Assembly: GCA_936450465.1 (NCBI GenBank) | Contig: OW388300.1 | Span: forward strand, 17,373,266 to 17,437,265 | DNA: 64,000 bases | DNA from: Gibbula magus | Taxonomy: Eukaryota > Mollusca > Gastropoda > Trochida > Trochidae | Reading direction: 5' to 3' | Part shown: piece after piece, positions 37,996 to 51,785 of the stretch | How the letters are laid out: every line of letters begins with the position of its first letter | Position numbering within the stretch: position 1 is the first letter of the stretch | Made by a program: the position numbers and the translations under genes | Notes under the pieces: generated by a model | What the model saw: the letters and a program-made list of their open reading frames with translations, nothing else | Database searches by the model: none | Told to the model about the DNA's origin: nothing

Positions 37996-39456
37996 GAGTG
38001 TTTAGGTCAACGGTCAGATCACTTGAACTACCTTCGAGTAGATTTTATTCAATATTGTTTATGTAGTATTAAAGACGCATGCATTGTTTTTCATAAAATG
38101 TTATTAGGCTTTAATACGTTAATCAAAATAGAGTAACATCATTATGTATGTGCATAAACCGAAACTACACGTCCCATTTACATGTACAGTAGTTATATGA
38201 CCTATTAAACATGATCAACCCAAAATGTTCAGTTTGTATGTCATAAATACGATTCGAGAATTACGTTTGACTCATTGGCGCGCCACACGGGGTACATTGT
38301 CCGGTTTTCGATCAGAAATCACTACTTTTACCTTCATATCGTCAATATACTAAGTCGATTAAGATCAAAATGGCAATTTTCGGCAACAGTCAGAACTGCC
38401 CGATAACATTACACAATATATAACGTTTAGCATATGTGATCCAAAACAAACCCAATGGATGTACCTTTCACAAATTGTGTTTTTGCTGTGTGTCCTAAAG
38501 ATGATCATGAGTGCCTATATTGTGATCCATGATATACATGCTAACAACAACAACATTCCACTTTACTAACTTGAACCTCACTTTAGTTGCTACAAATGTT
38601 AGTCATCAGAAAACTATTTGGTAAAAGTGAGTCTTTGGGAAACACATTTAACATCGTCCTAAAAGTATTACAAACACAGTCATAACAAATTACTAACCCG
38701 ATGAGTCTCATTGTTAGGTTGTTTAATGACTCCCATTGACGCCCTGTACTACTTTTGAATATGCACAACACACAGTTGTTTGATAGTGATCATTATTGTA
38801 GTATGAAGTACATGCAATTGTATACACTGACTATAGAAGTTTCGTAGAGACGAAATGGTGCTTGTCAAAGAAGCGGGAGTAAAATATCCCCTTTGGCAGC
38901 GTTAGTCGGTGTTCTTTCACATTTGAACACCTTTGCTACGAGTATTATAAGCAGATTGTAAAAGCTACAAATCAAAAACAAAACACTTCACCCCGATAAA
39001 TCAATTTGTCTATGAAAGGGATACACAATAGACAACTGCCTTCGTCAAATATTATGCTGCATATCGGTCAAATTATACGTCGGGTGCTGAAATCGCTATT
39101 TCATAATGATTTTAGGGCATACTGTCTGATATTAAAGTTATAAGTTGATTAACTATGGATGTTGGTTTAAACATATTCATTTCCCACAATGAAGGATGAT
39201 TTGGTAAACAAGCAAATCCTTATGTAAATACAGCTCCGGGATGTTAAGTTCATTAAACATGCTGTGGACATCATGTAAATTCATATACCTTGCACAGGAA
39301 TTCAATAAAACAGTTACTGTTTACTGAATGTAACACAATTGCTTGCTTTAATGCATCATCCTATTGAAATTTGTCATTGGAATACAATAGCTTGGTTCAA
39401 TGCATCTATCAAATTTATCTTACTTATTTGATAATGTGTTTTAATCATAGTGACCC
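37996..39456. other. Noncoding DNA, no gene seen
   Basis: Part of this stretch (38060-38350) resembles 41570-41900, sharing CGAAACTACA, GTCCCATTTAC, AGTAGTTATATGACCT and TACGTTTGACT. That points to an old local duplication. No coding signal is seen. Confidence 0.5.
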
Positions 39457-39460
39457 TTAA

Positions 39461-39800
39461 AGGGGCAGTAGCACGTTTTTTGCAAAATTTTATTTTTTCA
39501 AATTTCCCATCTATTAGGATAGTTTATGTCATTCATATTTACTTTTAAACATCTTATTACACAAACCAATTATCCGTAGTGGTAATAAAGATATTGCGTA
39601 TAAAGCAAAAATTGCATGGCAGCCATTTTATTGTGAACACAATTCATTATTTTGAATGACAAAACTGATTATCATGGCTTTACGGAACCTTGTACACTCA
39701 TTTTTTAACTTGAATTTCCGAAGAGAGAAGGGTGTTTTACTATTATTTTTCAAATAAATGTCATCAACTTATTTCAGCGAAAAAACGTGCTACTGCCCCT
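39461..39800. mobile_element. Intact TTAA MITE, first family
   Basis: This 340-bp copy is bordered by TTAA at 39457-39460 and 39801-39804. Its ends are AGGGGCAGTAGCACGTTTTT and CGTGCTACTGCCCCT. It is the clearest example of the family. Confidence 0.9.
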
Positions 39801-40156
39801 TTAATGAAATATGAAGATACATTTATCAAATAGATCAACCATTGTCACATGTGAGTTTATAGCTCTTGAATTGATCGTATATAAATGGAAGCAGTATACA
39901 AACGGAATGCTTCGCCCTGTTAGTCTCATTCCAATGGAACCATATACAGGCACATTAATTCGTACATGAAATGTTAAGGGCTTATATCCATCATAATATA
40001 TCTAGAACGGCTAGTTGTAATGAGTGTAGATCTTTTTCGCATGATCAAAAACCATTAACAAACATTTCTCCATGTTTGAAATTGGGGGTGACATGTTAAA
40101 CAGCATAGGTAGATAAATCTGATCTCATTTTTATCCTCGACGCGATGTTCCTTTAA

Positions 40157-40514
40157 AGGGCAGTAGCACGTTTTTTCGCTGAAATAAGTCGATGAAATGT
40201 ATTTGAAAAATAATGTCACCAATAGTAAAAGACCAATCTCTCTTCGGAAAATCTAGTTAAACAATGAGTGTACATGGTTCCGTAAAGCCATGGGAATCTT
40301 TTTTTTTTGTTATTCGAAATAATAAATTGTGTTCACAATAAAATGGCCGCCATGCATTTTTGCTTTATACGCAACACTGTTTTTACCACTTCAGGAAATT
40401 GGTTTGTGTAATAAGATAGTTTACCCTCAAAAGTAAATATGAATGACACAAACTATCATTTTCAATGGGAAATTTGAAAAAAATAAAATTTACAAAAAAC
40501 GTGCTACTGCCCTT
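40157..40514. mobile_element. Intact TTAA MITE, first family, opposite orientation
   Basis: The element is 358 bp with TTAA on both sides (40153-40156 and 40515-40518). Its body reads in the reverse direction to the copy 350 bases upstream, so the pair forms a large inverted repeat. Confidence 0.9.
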
Positions 40515-40518
40515 TTAA

Positions 40519-41115
40519 GGTATGTTGTGTATGTATGTGGTAGCTGTCTACTCGTCTGCTGGCTCTGATAACACATGAATCAATATTCGTATTCACACTT
40601 CACGTTGCAAATATACCAAGCAGCTCAAAGAAAAGCAACTGTAAAGAAATCGACGTGAAGCCAAATATCACATTTCACTAATTAATTGTAAATGTGAGAT
40701 GTGATCAAACTGACGAAAGATGTCGTCCATACATGAATATAAGCGGATTAGTTCGACATGTATGATGCATTATATTTCTCTTTCCAATATCCTGTTTTCT
40801 GTTCACAGGGTCTGATGCATGAAGAATCCTTCCTGTTCAGAATACATAATAAATGTGAGGGCAGTGTAAGGAATAATACAATGTTGACATGTCGTAGCTA
40901 ATACTGACTCGGCATGACGCATATGAGTTTGGAATGTGAATAGGTTGTGAAATTACATAAATCACATTCGAAATGTGTCTGAAGGACATGAAACTTGGAG
41001 GTCTACGAAGATCATAAAACCAATTCAATGCATGCGGAGAAAATCAATAATATTGTTACCCTTTTTAAACTTGTGTTAAAGGCGTAATGCAATATTACAA
41101 TTCAAAATAAAATAA
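40519..41115. other. Noncoding DNA, no gene seen
   Basis: No gene, repeat or RNA is recognised. Confidence 0.5.
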
Positions 41116-41117
41116 CA

Positions 41118-41204
41118 GGACAAAAAGTGGTGGAATCCGATTTCCGGATCCTTCCGGATTCTCCCAAAAGAAGGATCCGGCAAGCGGATTCCACCACTTT
41201 TTGT
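41118..41204. repeat. Foldback hairpin GGACAAAAAGTGGTGGAATC
   Basis: The outer arms 41120-41139 and 41185-41204 are exact reverse complements (ACAAAAAGTGGTGGAATCCG). Inside, CCGGATCCTTC (41144-41154) pairs with GAAGGATCCGG (41170-41180). A relative lies at 50540-50602, so this is a small mobile family. Confidence 0.85.
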
Positions 41205-42510
41205 ACTGAGAATAGGTTTGAGATATGGAAGAGGACGGACATTCTGACGTACGATATCCATGAATGTATCGTCTTATTAGGTTATCGTCATCTGTACATA
41301 AAGACGTAACTATGTATTTGATATTCACAACGTTTACCTTTTTTATTTTATCATACTCACTAGTGTTAATGACAATATTTATATAAATGCCTTTTTTGTA
41401 TACGCTTGGCATGTAGAGCGTTCTACAGATGTGTTCATTTTGAAAATGGAACACTTCTGAACTTTCAAAATCGCCAGTGTCACTCAGTTTCTATGACGAA
41501 AAAACAAATCTATTGTGATGAGCGTATGGACAATACATAAATAAACACGTTTAACCGTCTTTGGTTAAAGATGCATCCATTGTGTTTCATAATATTTTTA
41601 AAATGCTTTGTATATGCCAAAATACCATATATGCAGATTTCAATTCAAATAATTTCACTCAACTAAGAAATTCACCCCCAATCGCCAAATGTATCAGGGT
41701 CAATTACAATTTAAAATCATTATATATGTGCAGAGACCGAAACTACAAGTCCCATTTACCTGCACAGTAGTTATATGACCTTTGAACATTATCAACCTAA
41801 ATTGTCTTATCTATGTTGTTAATACGTTTCCAATATTACGTTTGACTTATTGACGCCTGTCAATCGCAGTTCATTGCCCGGTTTTTAATCAGAAATAACT
41901 ACTGTATATCCTAATGAAACTGAGTCGACCATCATCAAAATAGTAACTTTTGCCACCAAACATGAAGGACTTCAGTCTATATCCATAAAAATATAAATGC
42001 ATGAAGTTTTAATAGATATATTTTTATATAGTTTTGTTTACATTAGTTGAAAGACAATCTTTTGAATCACTTTCCTCTGAAACTGACATTGATTGACGTC
42101 AATGATTTAGTTTTTATGCATTGAATTGAGAACATGTTTAATGAAACCACATACCATCATAATAAGCTGAAATATATTCTCACAAATACTAGTGCACGAT
42201 GATTCTAGATTTATTTCATAACAATTTGTTTTTTAAGATTTAGTTACATATTTCTATATTCCTCTCAAAACATCCACTGAGGTTGCATCATTAACGAGGC
42301 CATTTTGTTGAGTTAAGACAACTCTGAATTCCTAAAGAGAGATATTGAGGAGTAGGTTTTATCCTAATTAAGAGTAATTCACACTGAAAGAGGCCGTGCA
42401 TGGTAGGGATTATTTCTTGTCAGGAAGTAAATTATTTGCACGTGAGAGGTGAGCACGTTTTATATTAGGTGTACGAAATTGTCAATATCTCTACTTTTAA
42501 AGGTCACAAT
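41205..42510. other. Noncoding DNA with a diverged local duplicate
   Basis: 41570-41900 resembles 38060-38350. No coding signal is seen. Confidence 0.45.
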
Positions 42511-42815
42511 GAGGTGAGGTGATTTGGGGTTTAACGCCGCTTTCAAGAGTATTTCACTTAAATCACGGCTGCTAGAATTAGGGAGGGGGGAAGCCCTCGA
42601 CACCATGTGACTATGTATTATAGTGAAACCCGCGAGCAATAGTTGGAACTAACGAACCATGGGTGGTACTGCACTGAAATCAAGTGTAGCATTGTACTAA
42701 GCCTAACTTCGTGTACAGCAGTTCTCTACTGCAGACAAAGTTGCCGTGCCCCTGTCGGGATTCGAACAACGGACCTCTTGATTCGAGGTCGAAGGCGCTA
42801 ACTATTCAAACAACC
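42511..42815 (-). mobile_element. Near full-length SINE, minus strand
   Basis: The plus strand begins with GAGGTGAGGTGATTTGGGGT and TTTAACGCCGCTTTCAAGAG. It ends with CCTGTCGGGATTCGAACAAC, the reverse of the B box, and a decayed A box. Several changes in both boxes suggest an old copy. Confidence 0.85.
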
Positions 42816-43539
42816 ACGGATTGAAGGGATAATTCTTTGGTATTCCTTGAAAATTACACTCAATGCAATATTTGCTTACAGTTAATACATGACATGTACA
42901 TCATTACATTGTATGTATTGGTGTACCGCAATGGTGCTGTACGTTGTACATGTAAGTGTATTTTTTAAAAATAAATGATTATAATCTTTCGTTTAAACAA
43001 CACATCTGAAGTTGTTTTCTATTTCATTTAAAATTAAAGATGGTTTAATGTACTTTTTTAAATATGACCTTTGCGGTTAGATCATTTATATCGTGTACAT
43101 ATTGTAACATATAACATACTTGATAGTGTGTTTCTTCAGTCTAATACGTGTGATATCCTAGCGTATGAAGATGAGTGCACATTTATATCTGTAGGTGGTA
43201 ATGCTCGTAAACTATTAAAACTGTTATTGACAGTAATTACTGACTAAAGTAGATGGTATCCATGTCAACCATAATTGGTAGTTAAACCTTTATGACAGTA
43301 TCAGTTTCAGGAAGATGATTGGTTTCATTTTGATTGATGACAACTGTCATGTATTTGATAAACTGTCGTCCTGCTTACTAATTATATGGTGTCATGTAAC
43401 ATGTCATAGGAAATTTAAAGACGTGAAGGTTCTACATTTCAAATTATATCATATTTTGTGTTGGGATTAACTTCATTCATTAGCGATTAAAATACTGCCA
43501 TATCATAATCAAAGTCACCAAAGTAGCTTTTGAATTTAT
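42816..43539. other. Noncoding DNA, no gene seen
   Basis: Nothing recognisable is seen before block C begins. Confidence 0.5.
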
Positions 43540-46183
43540 TTCAAAGAAGGAGACATTGGAGATGCGTTCGTGGAAATTATGTTTATATATGAATAGATAT
43601 GACGGTGTGACATGATGGTTATAATGTGTACGAACCATAGATCTAACATCACATTTAGTTTTTGTACTAAAAAGTGAAAGTAAAATGGACCTGTATTCAG
43701 AACGTTAGCAACCTATAACGGTAATACACTTGGGGCCACAAACGTCATTATTTCTGATTCTGATTTAAATTGTTTTCCCTGATCATTTAAAGACAGAAGT
43801 AGGAAATTGGAAATGTATGAGACTAATAACAAGTGAAATAGATATACAACTAGAATACTGGTCACGAATTCTCTTGTTTGGAAGAGACAATATTTATCTT
43901 CAAATTACATGAACACATTCACCATGTTCAAAATAACTGGCAATACGAGTTTCATGAAATATCGTCTTAATTATCTTCTTAGTACAAGCATAAACTAGAG
44001 AATCAGATACAGAGATATTAGCACGACAGGCGACACCTGCTTGATTAACTGGAGATTGAGAAACTCCGTGAAACGCACATATAAGCGCTAGGAGTCTAGT
44101 ACAGAGGAAAGGGTGTGTGTATGTATATTAAACAGATGAAGTAATTAGTTACCAGGCGCACGAAAACTAAAAAAAAACTGAAGTTTACAATCAATATCAT
44201 ACATTTTCTGCTTGAATAATAAAGAAATAGTGTTAATACCTTTTCTTATAACTCTTTATATAATTTGTTGAACTCTCACTAGACAAGATCCAATGCATAC
44301 AAAACCGTGTAGGTGGATTTGCCGGGCTGTACCAAACCTTCACTCGTCAAGACATGTTACAAGATAAACGGGTTTTATGGATGACCTTGACCTTAGATGA
44401 AATTGGGAAGTTCAACGACGGCTCGACTCTTGATTTCAGAATCATAAGTTAGCATAACAAACAATATGGCTGTGCCTTTAAGTTACGAAAATACGAAGTA
44501 TTCAAGTGACCTACAGTCCCGTACACACTGTCAAGACACCATGTTACTAATAATGTGTATCTTTGATCTTAGAGATGGGATTGTGCATGCTTTCCAACGA
44601 CAAGTGGTGATCATACGCATAATGGCCTTTTAGTTTCCCTTAGGAAATGACCTTTCACTTGTCCACTTGTAGTTTCTTTGTTGACATCCGCACTGCATAC
44701 TTGATTCAAACCATCTACATCCACTATTGCCATTGAAGTATGACAGCTGGCATTACAGTTTCGATCGCTCTTGTCTGCAGTTGGCTGTTATTGTTGTCGA
44801 CCTGTATTTCGCCACGGTTGTTGTAAGGGATGTTTACCAGTGGCCTCACTTGATATTGGCTGTACCGCTCCAGCAATACTCATATATTATCAGGCTAGCC
44901 ATGTCAATGCTTAAAGTTTCTGTTTTTCTTGTGACTGAGTGTCCCTGAATACAGACGTTTTGTTTCTGAAGATCCGTACTAACACAACAAAGAAATGTTT
45001 TTACTAACACCCATTAGATGATGTGTTCTTGCTCATATCATATAAAGTCACATTGTCTGCTCGCCGCTACCAAAACTGACTGTGCATACTATTAGTTAAC
45101 AGTATCTTACCGTAAAGTATCCAAGCGTATCCCCCACCTGCATGGGACATTTCACTCGTCCGATGTCATAAACATTTGGGTAGAATTAAACAGATACAAT
45201 ATTCCTCAGATAATCAACCCACGAGTTATGGCAACATGCTTATAATACACATGGTTCACGCACATTTTCAGTCCTTTCTACTTTCACATTGTGTATGTTC
45301 AACACAGTTTTTGTAAATTAGAAATGTATATCCCTTACTAAATATAAGATCATCGCAAAGTTGATCGCCTTTCTATTGCTGCTAATCCCACCACTATCCC
45401 CTACCATCATTGTTGCTTTGAATAATTGTCGGAATGATTTCCTTAATGTTATGACAGCAAGTTACTGTCCCATTTAGATTTCCCTCTAGAATAGTCCAGA
45501 CCCTAAATGGAGTTTGTCTGGGAAAACTGAAGACATGGAACTTACACGTGTACGGAACACCAGCACGAAGCATAATTTTAGTTATGACTATCAACTAAAC
45601 TATGGTTTATGAATATTAGAGTTAGTTAATTTGTCTGTTTCAGGCTCATTGAGTGTGGTTTTACTTGACAAACCAATATTCCATCAAAGAAAAATAGATA
45701 GATTTGATTTACGGACTGGCTGTTACATTGATTCATAATGAATGTGATTGCATCCAAAGCCTTCTTACTTTCATGTTGTTACAAAAATAACTCTTTAAGA
45801 ACACTAGCACTATATCCAAATTAGTTTGTGTCTCGGTGTATGTCTTTCCAATCAAGGCGAGTGTAATGTGATATTCTTTTCCATTTCCTGTTTTTTCTGT
45901 TTTTGTCATGGTCTAAATTGAGATATCCAATTGTGTTTCATTTGTGTCCGAGGACCAGCGTTTCAAGCTCGGTTGTCACAGCCAAGTATACAACACGAAT
46001 TAGGCACAAGGTTTGTATATGACGTTATGAAAATGTTAAAATATTGATCCACTAACAATAGCTGGAAACTGCTCGAGGTTTGTGTTGATTGTGTCATGTG
46101 TGCACAACTACCATGAAAATACTAGCAACATCATAACTAGGAAAATCTTCACGTAGGTTTGTATCTCACACATATAAAGCTGT

Positions 46184-46234
46184 AGGGGCAGCATAGTGAT
46201 TAGTGCTATCGACTTACGATCAAGTAGTTTGGGT
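46184..46234 (+). mobile_element. Decayed SINE head (block C)
   Basis: GCATAGTGATTAGTGCTATC followed by GACTTACGATCAAGTAG resembles the A box and anticodon part of the SINE head, without the body. The same remnant lies in block D at 56463-56512, so it predates the duplication. Confidence 0.5.
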
Positions 46235-46239
46235 AATAC

Positions 46240-46484
46240 ATATAATTACACAAACAAATTATCCGTAGTGGGAATAACGGTGCTACATATAAAGCAAAAA
46301 CTGCATGACAGCCATTTTGGAACACATTTTATTATTTCGAATGACATAAACGATTCCCATTGCTTTCCTGAACCATGTACATTCACTTTTCAACTTGGTA
46401 TTCCGAAGAGAGAAGGATATTATACTTTTGGTGACATTATTTTTCAAATGCATTTCATCGACTTATTTCAGTGAAAAAATCCCT
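46240..46484. mobile_element. TTAA MITE fragment (block C)
   Basis: The body matches the first MITE family (TTATCCGTAGTGGGAATAAC, CGAAGAGAGAAGGATATTAT). The left end is gone, and the right terminal repeat is shortened to AAAATCCCT before TTAA. Block D has a copy at the same place with a different deletion. Confidence 0.75.
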
Positions 46485-47935
46485 TTAAACCCAATGACCA
46501 GCAAATGTGACTGCACTACCGTCTATCTCTCTCGGTTGCGGCAATGGTCACGATGTTTCGCTCTGCTCTCTCAATTTTAAAACGTTCTAATACATAGAAA
46601 GAACAATCAACATTATGAACGATTAAATGGCTATTCCGACACTGTCCGACGTCAGTTCTTGTTACACACTAACACTGGTAACAATCCCTAACATTGGCTC
46701 TAGTCTCGTTGTTGCACTCCTACTGAGATAATCGCGACTAAACGTGTTATCTGGCATATAAGTTAGTATTAAATATCCCATCAGTTCTATTACACATTGT
46801 GAAGTAGGTGACGTTTAAGTACAATGCATTTCTTCCCTTTTTAAAACCGTTTAGACTATTTTCGTTTTGACAATCCTTTTTAAAAGTTGGACAATCGATG
46901 GTAAATATTTACCAAAATGTGGGGCTGATGAATACAGGTGACATCCAGTGAAATTATTAGTAAATAATGATATAGCTATTTCCATACTTCAAAGAGAGAA
47001 AACCGAATTCTTTGATCACTTGAATGTGTAACTTGGTTGCTGTATTTGTAACTATTGCGAAGTGTAAAGAAACAAAACACATAGATCCACTAACATGTAT
47101 TTTGGAACGTGATATTGTCAAAACGTAATCACTTTGCAATTTATATTTAAGTTTAACGAAAATGATAATTTCATGATAAAATATGTCATGTTTATAAGTA
47201 ATCAGCAGTTTGTAGTTGCTTTTCAAATGTTGTTGTTCACAGTTACAAATAATTTATAATATACTGCTTCAATTTTCAAACATTACAATTTAATTAAGAA
47301 CACTTTGTTCAATCTCTACAAGTTTAGAACTGTGTCCAACGAGATTAAAGGCTTTATGTTTGTGCTTTAATATCAGTCTTCATAGATATCCAATCACATA
47401 CTCTGTAAAAAATATATTAGTCAAAGCCTTTGTCCAACTCTTTAATCATGATGAAAAGTATCATACACTGTATGTGAGTCTAAGATAAAACCATATAGGG
47501 AAGCTGGAAATGAACGTTCGACGTCAGGACATATGTTGTCAAAAGTTAAATACAAGTAGTTCCAAACGCTTGCTAAAAGCTGTTCCAAGTGCACAATGTT
47601 CTACTTATCTGTATACTTAGCCTCGCGGGACATATTCCTGACAATAACCAATCACTAGGCCAAAAACATAATGTGTCTGGCAGGGAAATCTTTTACAGTA
47701 ATTTGTAAATGAAACAACATCAAACGACAGTATTTATAAACCCTCCGCATCCGTTATGATTATTATCATTTGGGAATACGAAAAACTATCTTTCCTAAAC
47801 ATATTGTGACTATAGTAACGGACGACATGTCAGTTGATTCTATTGTTTCCTAATTAATTACGAAAACCATTATTTCATACCTGATGTCATAGTTTTCTGA
47901 AATAAAGAAGTTTTTATTCAAAGTGATAAAAGTAA

Positions 47936-47990
47936 ATAGATTGACAATTTTGAACAACAACAGTATTTTCATCACTTTTCATTATCCTTT
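47936..47990. repeat. Junction with SINE target duplication, left
   Basis: TTCATTATCCTTT at 47978-47990 is repeated at 48283-48295 and brackets the SINE. Confidence 0.85.
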
Positions 47991-48282
47991 GGGGGCGGGG
48001 TAGCACAGTGTTTAGTGCATTCAGGTTCGATTCCCGCCAGGGGTACGGCAACTTTGTAGCAGTAAACTGTTCTACACACAGTAAGGTATGGGTGCAATGC
48101 TACACTGAATTTCAGCGTAGTGCCACTCATAGTTCGCTAGTTCCAACCAATGCTCGCAGGTTTCACCGTGATCCATAACCACATGGCGTTGCAGGCTTTC
48201 TCCCTGCCATATTACTAGCAACCACAATATAAGTGAAATACTATTTTAAAGCGGCGTTAAAACCCACCTCACCTCACCTAAA
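47991..48282 (+). mobile_element. SINE with 13-bp target duplication
   Basis: The body is complete from GGGGGCGGGGTAGCACAGTG to CACCTCACCTCACC. About 20 bases around the anticodon arm are missing from the tRNA-like head (TTAGTGCATTCAGGTTCGAT). The TTCATTATCCTTT duplication confirms insertion by retrotransposition. Confidence 0.9.
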
Positions 48283-48295
48283 TTCATTATCCTTT

Positions 48296-50539
48296 ACCCA
48301 CACTTCATTAAACATGAAACTATTGCCATTAAATATCTGTCTATCTCTTGTGATCTCGTATTTAAGAGTGTTCCACTTTTGTATGGTGGAAAGTAATGAT
48401 GTGAATATGACGTCAAGTCCCAGCAAACAAACCCAAATTAGGTTGATGAATTCTCCTTTTTAGTAAAACGTCTGACAAAAAAAGGGAAAGCACCAATACT
48501 TCATACTTCCAATTTGTCAGCACTAACATGCTGCCTCTGCAGTAGATTAGGTAAGTGTGACAAATTATGTTCTTATTAACGAGCAACGGATATATCTCTT
48601 GATCATGATAGGTCAAAGAACCTTGATTTCATTTCAAACTGCACATTAAAGGTTAATGATGTTACTGATAAAATTGAGAGATTTATAAGGGCAGCAGTCT
48701 CTGCTCCAGTTCACTTATTTGAAGCAAACTGATAACTTGAGACAGAATGAATGGAAGTTATTGAAAGTTTCAAACAAATTGGGTGTTCGTTTGCCATTTG
48801 TCTTAAACAAACACTCGTATACATCCATCTGTGACCTGCGTGAAGGCTACTGACGAACTTGATTTACAACATTGTTACGGAAATAACATCGGAACCACTG
48901 AAGACATGAATATCCTCCGCATAATCTTGTCTGGTTCGATTAATGTTATCAACCTCCAATTATTTGTGGAGTATGAAGGAATTAATGAAATTATGTTTTT
49001 ACCCGAACACCTAGATGTTTTGTTGTGAAAGTAATCAACATATATGACAATTTACAAAGGAAATCAGACAAATAACCAAATAAGTAAAATATGTTTGCTA
49101 AGTATGAGATTTTATGAACATATTATGACGTCTGTAGTGATCTTTAATATTTTTCACTGATTCCTCGAATATGAATTGATTTCTCAAGTCAAATTAAATG
49201 CATATTGCCCGTTGAAGAGACGACAAATCCACAATGGTGCTTACCTACATTGCTAGTCATACATGTAAGTTGACATTCATATGCGTGTGGGATTAGTATT
49301 TTGGGAGTTGCTGATATTTTGACAAAATATGTCGTATTTGTTGTGCCTGGAGATGTTTTTCACTGCAAATTGGCAATATCTGTCTGAAGTAGCAGAACAA
49401 ATTAGTCCGTGTGAAAAGTTATTACTTGGTGATGAGCTTACCAGTCGCTTCCTGACTTACCTCAACAACCCTGGTATAATGAACTGATAGCTCACACCAC
49501 ATATCAAGCTCTAGTTGGTGACCTGATGATAAGCAGCATTGTTCATAGCTCATGTAGACAGCAACCCATTCCCATGAAACTGACACCCAGAAGTAGAAGA
49601 AGTAGTAATTACTTTAATCCGGCTTAATTACATCAATCGTTCATAGGAAGAAAAGGATGTTCTCATGTGCATGATATAAGAGGGATACTCTCATATATGG
49701 ATCATTGCTATTGGGGCTCTACAAATTAGCATTCGGAGCAATATGTATATAAAAACAGCCTGCATTGTAAAATAAATTTTTTTTAGATGAAATTTGATGC
49801 TGACAAAATACTTACATTTTATATACTTTTCGTGGCAGGTTAAAATAAAAAAAAAACAGCTTTGCATTTACTTTGTTGGGCCATATGATTATCATTCATA
49901 ATCGTGTTTTCATTTCACACATTTTCAAAATATGGTCAAGATACAATGGTCCTTAACTTGTTCTGCTCAGTACATACAATAAGCAACCAGTATTTTATTC
50001 ACTTTGAAATTACATAAACAATTGAAAAGAAAACTGAAACATTCTCTAGGTAAAGACAACATGGTTCGATTTATCATTATACATAACACTATCTTTAAAT
50101 TCACATGTTTAACAGCTTCAATACCAATAGAACGTGAAAACAAATTTTAAAGTGTAAAAAGACATAATAAAATGTTATCAACTAACTAAATTATTCATTT
50201 TCTTTGGTCACAACTAAGGAAAGACATATCTTAAACCATAGCTACATGTATGTTCTGACCAACGACTGTAAACTAAAAAGGAGATTTACTAAACTTAATG
50301 TATGAGCAAAAAAATGCAATGAGTAATGCATTTCAAGAAGAGTAATACGTAATCATCAAGACTCAAGGAGTAAATCACTTACAGTTAAATTTAAGACTTA
50401 ATTCGTTTTAACAAAATAAATGGGTGAACAAATCACAGGAAAGTACCACTACAGTCTCTCGATGTGTCAGCACTAACGTACATGCTGCCTTTGTTTTTTA
50501 CATTGAACATAATATAGTGGACAGCAACAAGGACACAGG
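48296..50539. other. Noncoding DNA, no gene seen
   Basis: Short open frames (for example near 48831) have no recognisable motif. I see no repeat family. Confidence 0.45.
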
Positions 50540-50602
50540 ACAAAAAGTGGTGGATTCCACCTTGCCGGTTCTGCCAGCAAGCGGATTCCACCAGTTTTTG
50601 TC
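50540..50602. repeat. Foldback hairpin, relative of 41118-41204
   Basis: ACAAAAAGTGGTGGATTCC pairs with GGATTCCACCAGTTTTTGT with two mismatches. The shared GGACAAAAAGTGGTGGA outer arm marks it as the same family as the hairpin at 41118. Confidence 0.8.
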
Positions 50603-51781
50603 TTGTGGGAAGAAATGTCACTGCAGACATCCAATCTGTCTATATTAATGTACAGGGTGCATCTGAAGTTGTTGTACAGATTGGTACCAGGTGAGAAGTT
50701 AATCAGTTACTAATGAGCAATGCAGTCATTTCCTGCTTGGTGAAAAAAGCCTGAATGTAATTTTAAAACATACATTGAAAGTGTGACATGACGTTAATCA
50801 AAGAGGCATTCGGCCTAAGCTTGTGGAAGATGTCTGTCAATTTGAATAACCAATTCACACTGTAAAAGTTTAGTCAAGTTTAGTCTATATTCCCAAAAGG
50901 GCCTCAGACAGAAACAAGCAACTGTGATTCGATCAAGATCTGCATGTATATGAATGAATGCATAATAACACTAATAGTTATGATAATTATAGACATGGTA
51001 ATGTGTAACACCTTTTCAATAGCGTGACTATTTCTTTTGCTGATTTGAAACTTTAATAGGCTACTGCTTCCATCTGGAAAAAACTCTAATCCTTTGAATC
51101 ATATTAAATATCACCTTATCGTATTTCCTATCATTCCCAATGACTTTATAAATACCTGCTATTGGGATTGATTGAATGCAGTCATCAGAGGATGTACTGG
51201 ATATATGTTTGCATGTGCCTCGTTAAAAAAGTAAAATATTCTCGGCAAGAGTTGGATATATACCTTTATCAATACGTTGATATGTGTTATATAAGAATAG
51301 AAGTGGTGATGTTCTTATCTCATGGTTAAATTGTTTAACGAAAACGTATTTTACACAGAAAATATAAGTATTCATGAATTAGGTCAACGTTTTTGCATTG
51401 ACGAAAAGTCATACAAAGAAAAGTTCAGACTGACGACAGACATTGAGAACTAAGACGTATTACAATAATAGTACGTGGACATGAGATGTTTACATCATCT
51501 ATATAACACTTTCCAAAATGTTTATTTTACAATGAGCATGTATGCTAATGCTATACTTTTGAGGCAATAATAGTGATACCATTATACAATTAATTACATT
51601 AACAATATTAGTTATATGCACAAGGTATTGATTAACTGTTAAACATTTGACAGTATGTGTTTATCTGCCTTCAGAAAAAAAGCTGAATACAGATTGAAGT
51701 TTTCTGAAGGCGTGATGACCAATACAATTACTATTATTTGCTTGTCAAAATGAATTATTCTTAATTCTACAACTGTTATGC
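50603..51781. other. Noncoding DNA, no gene seen
   Basis: No recognisable gene, repeat or RNA. Confidence 0.45.
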
Positions 51782-51785
51782 TTAA

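Larger units (their letters stand above)
43540..47935. repeat. Second segmental duplication, block C
   Basis: It aligns by eye, in order, with block D: 43560 with 52460, 44280 with 53330, 45000 with 53995, 45600 with 54775, 46150 with 56440, 46960 with 57390, and 47560 with 63630. It is more diverged than units 1 and 2 of the first duplication. No gene is recognised. One conserved minus-strand segment (45470-45575) stays open in both blocks but has no identifiable product. Confidence 0.8.

Noticed and set aside
45394..45594. Minus-strand frame conserved with 54519-54743 in block D, with GTAAGT inside
   Set aside because: The donor-like and acceptor-like signals are only about 28 bases apart and no extended gene structure can be built. 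Similarity is within the range of the block alignment.
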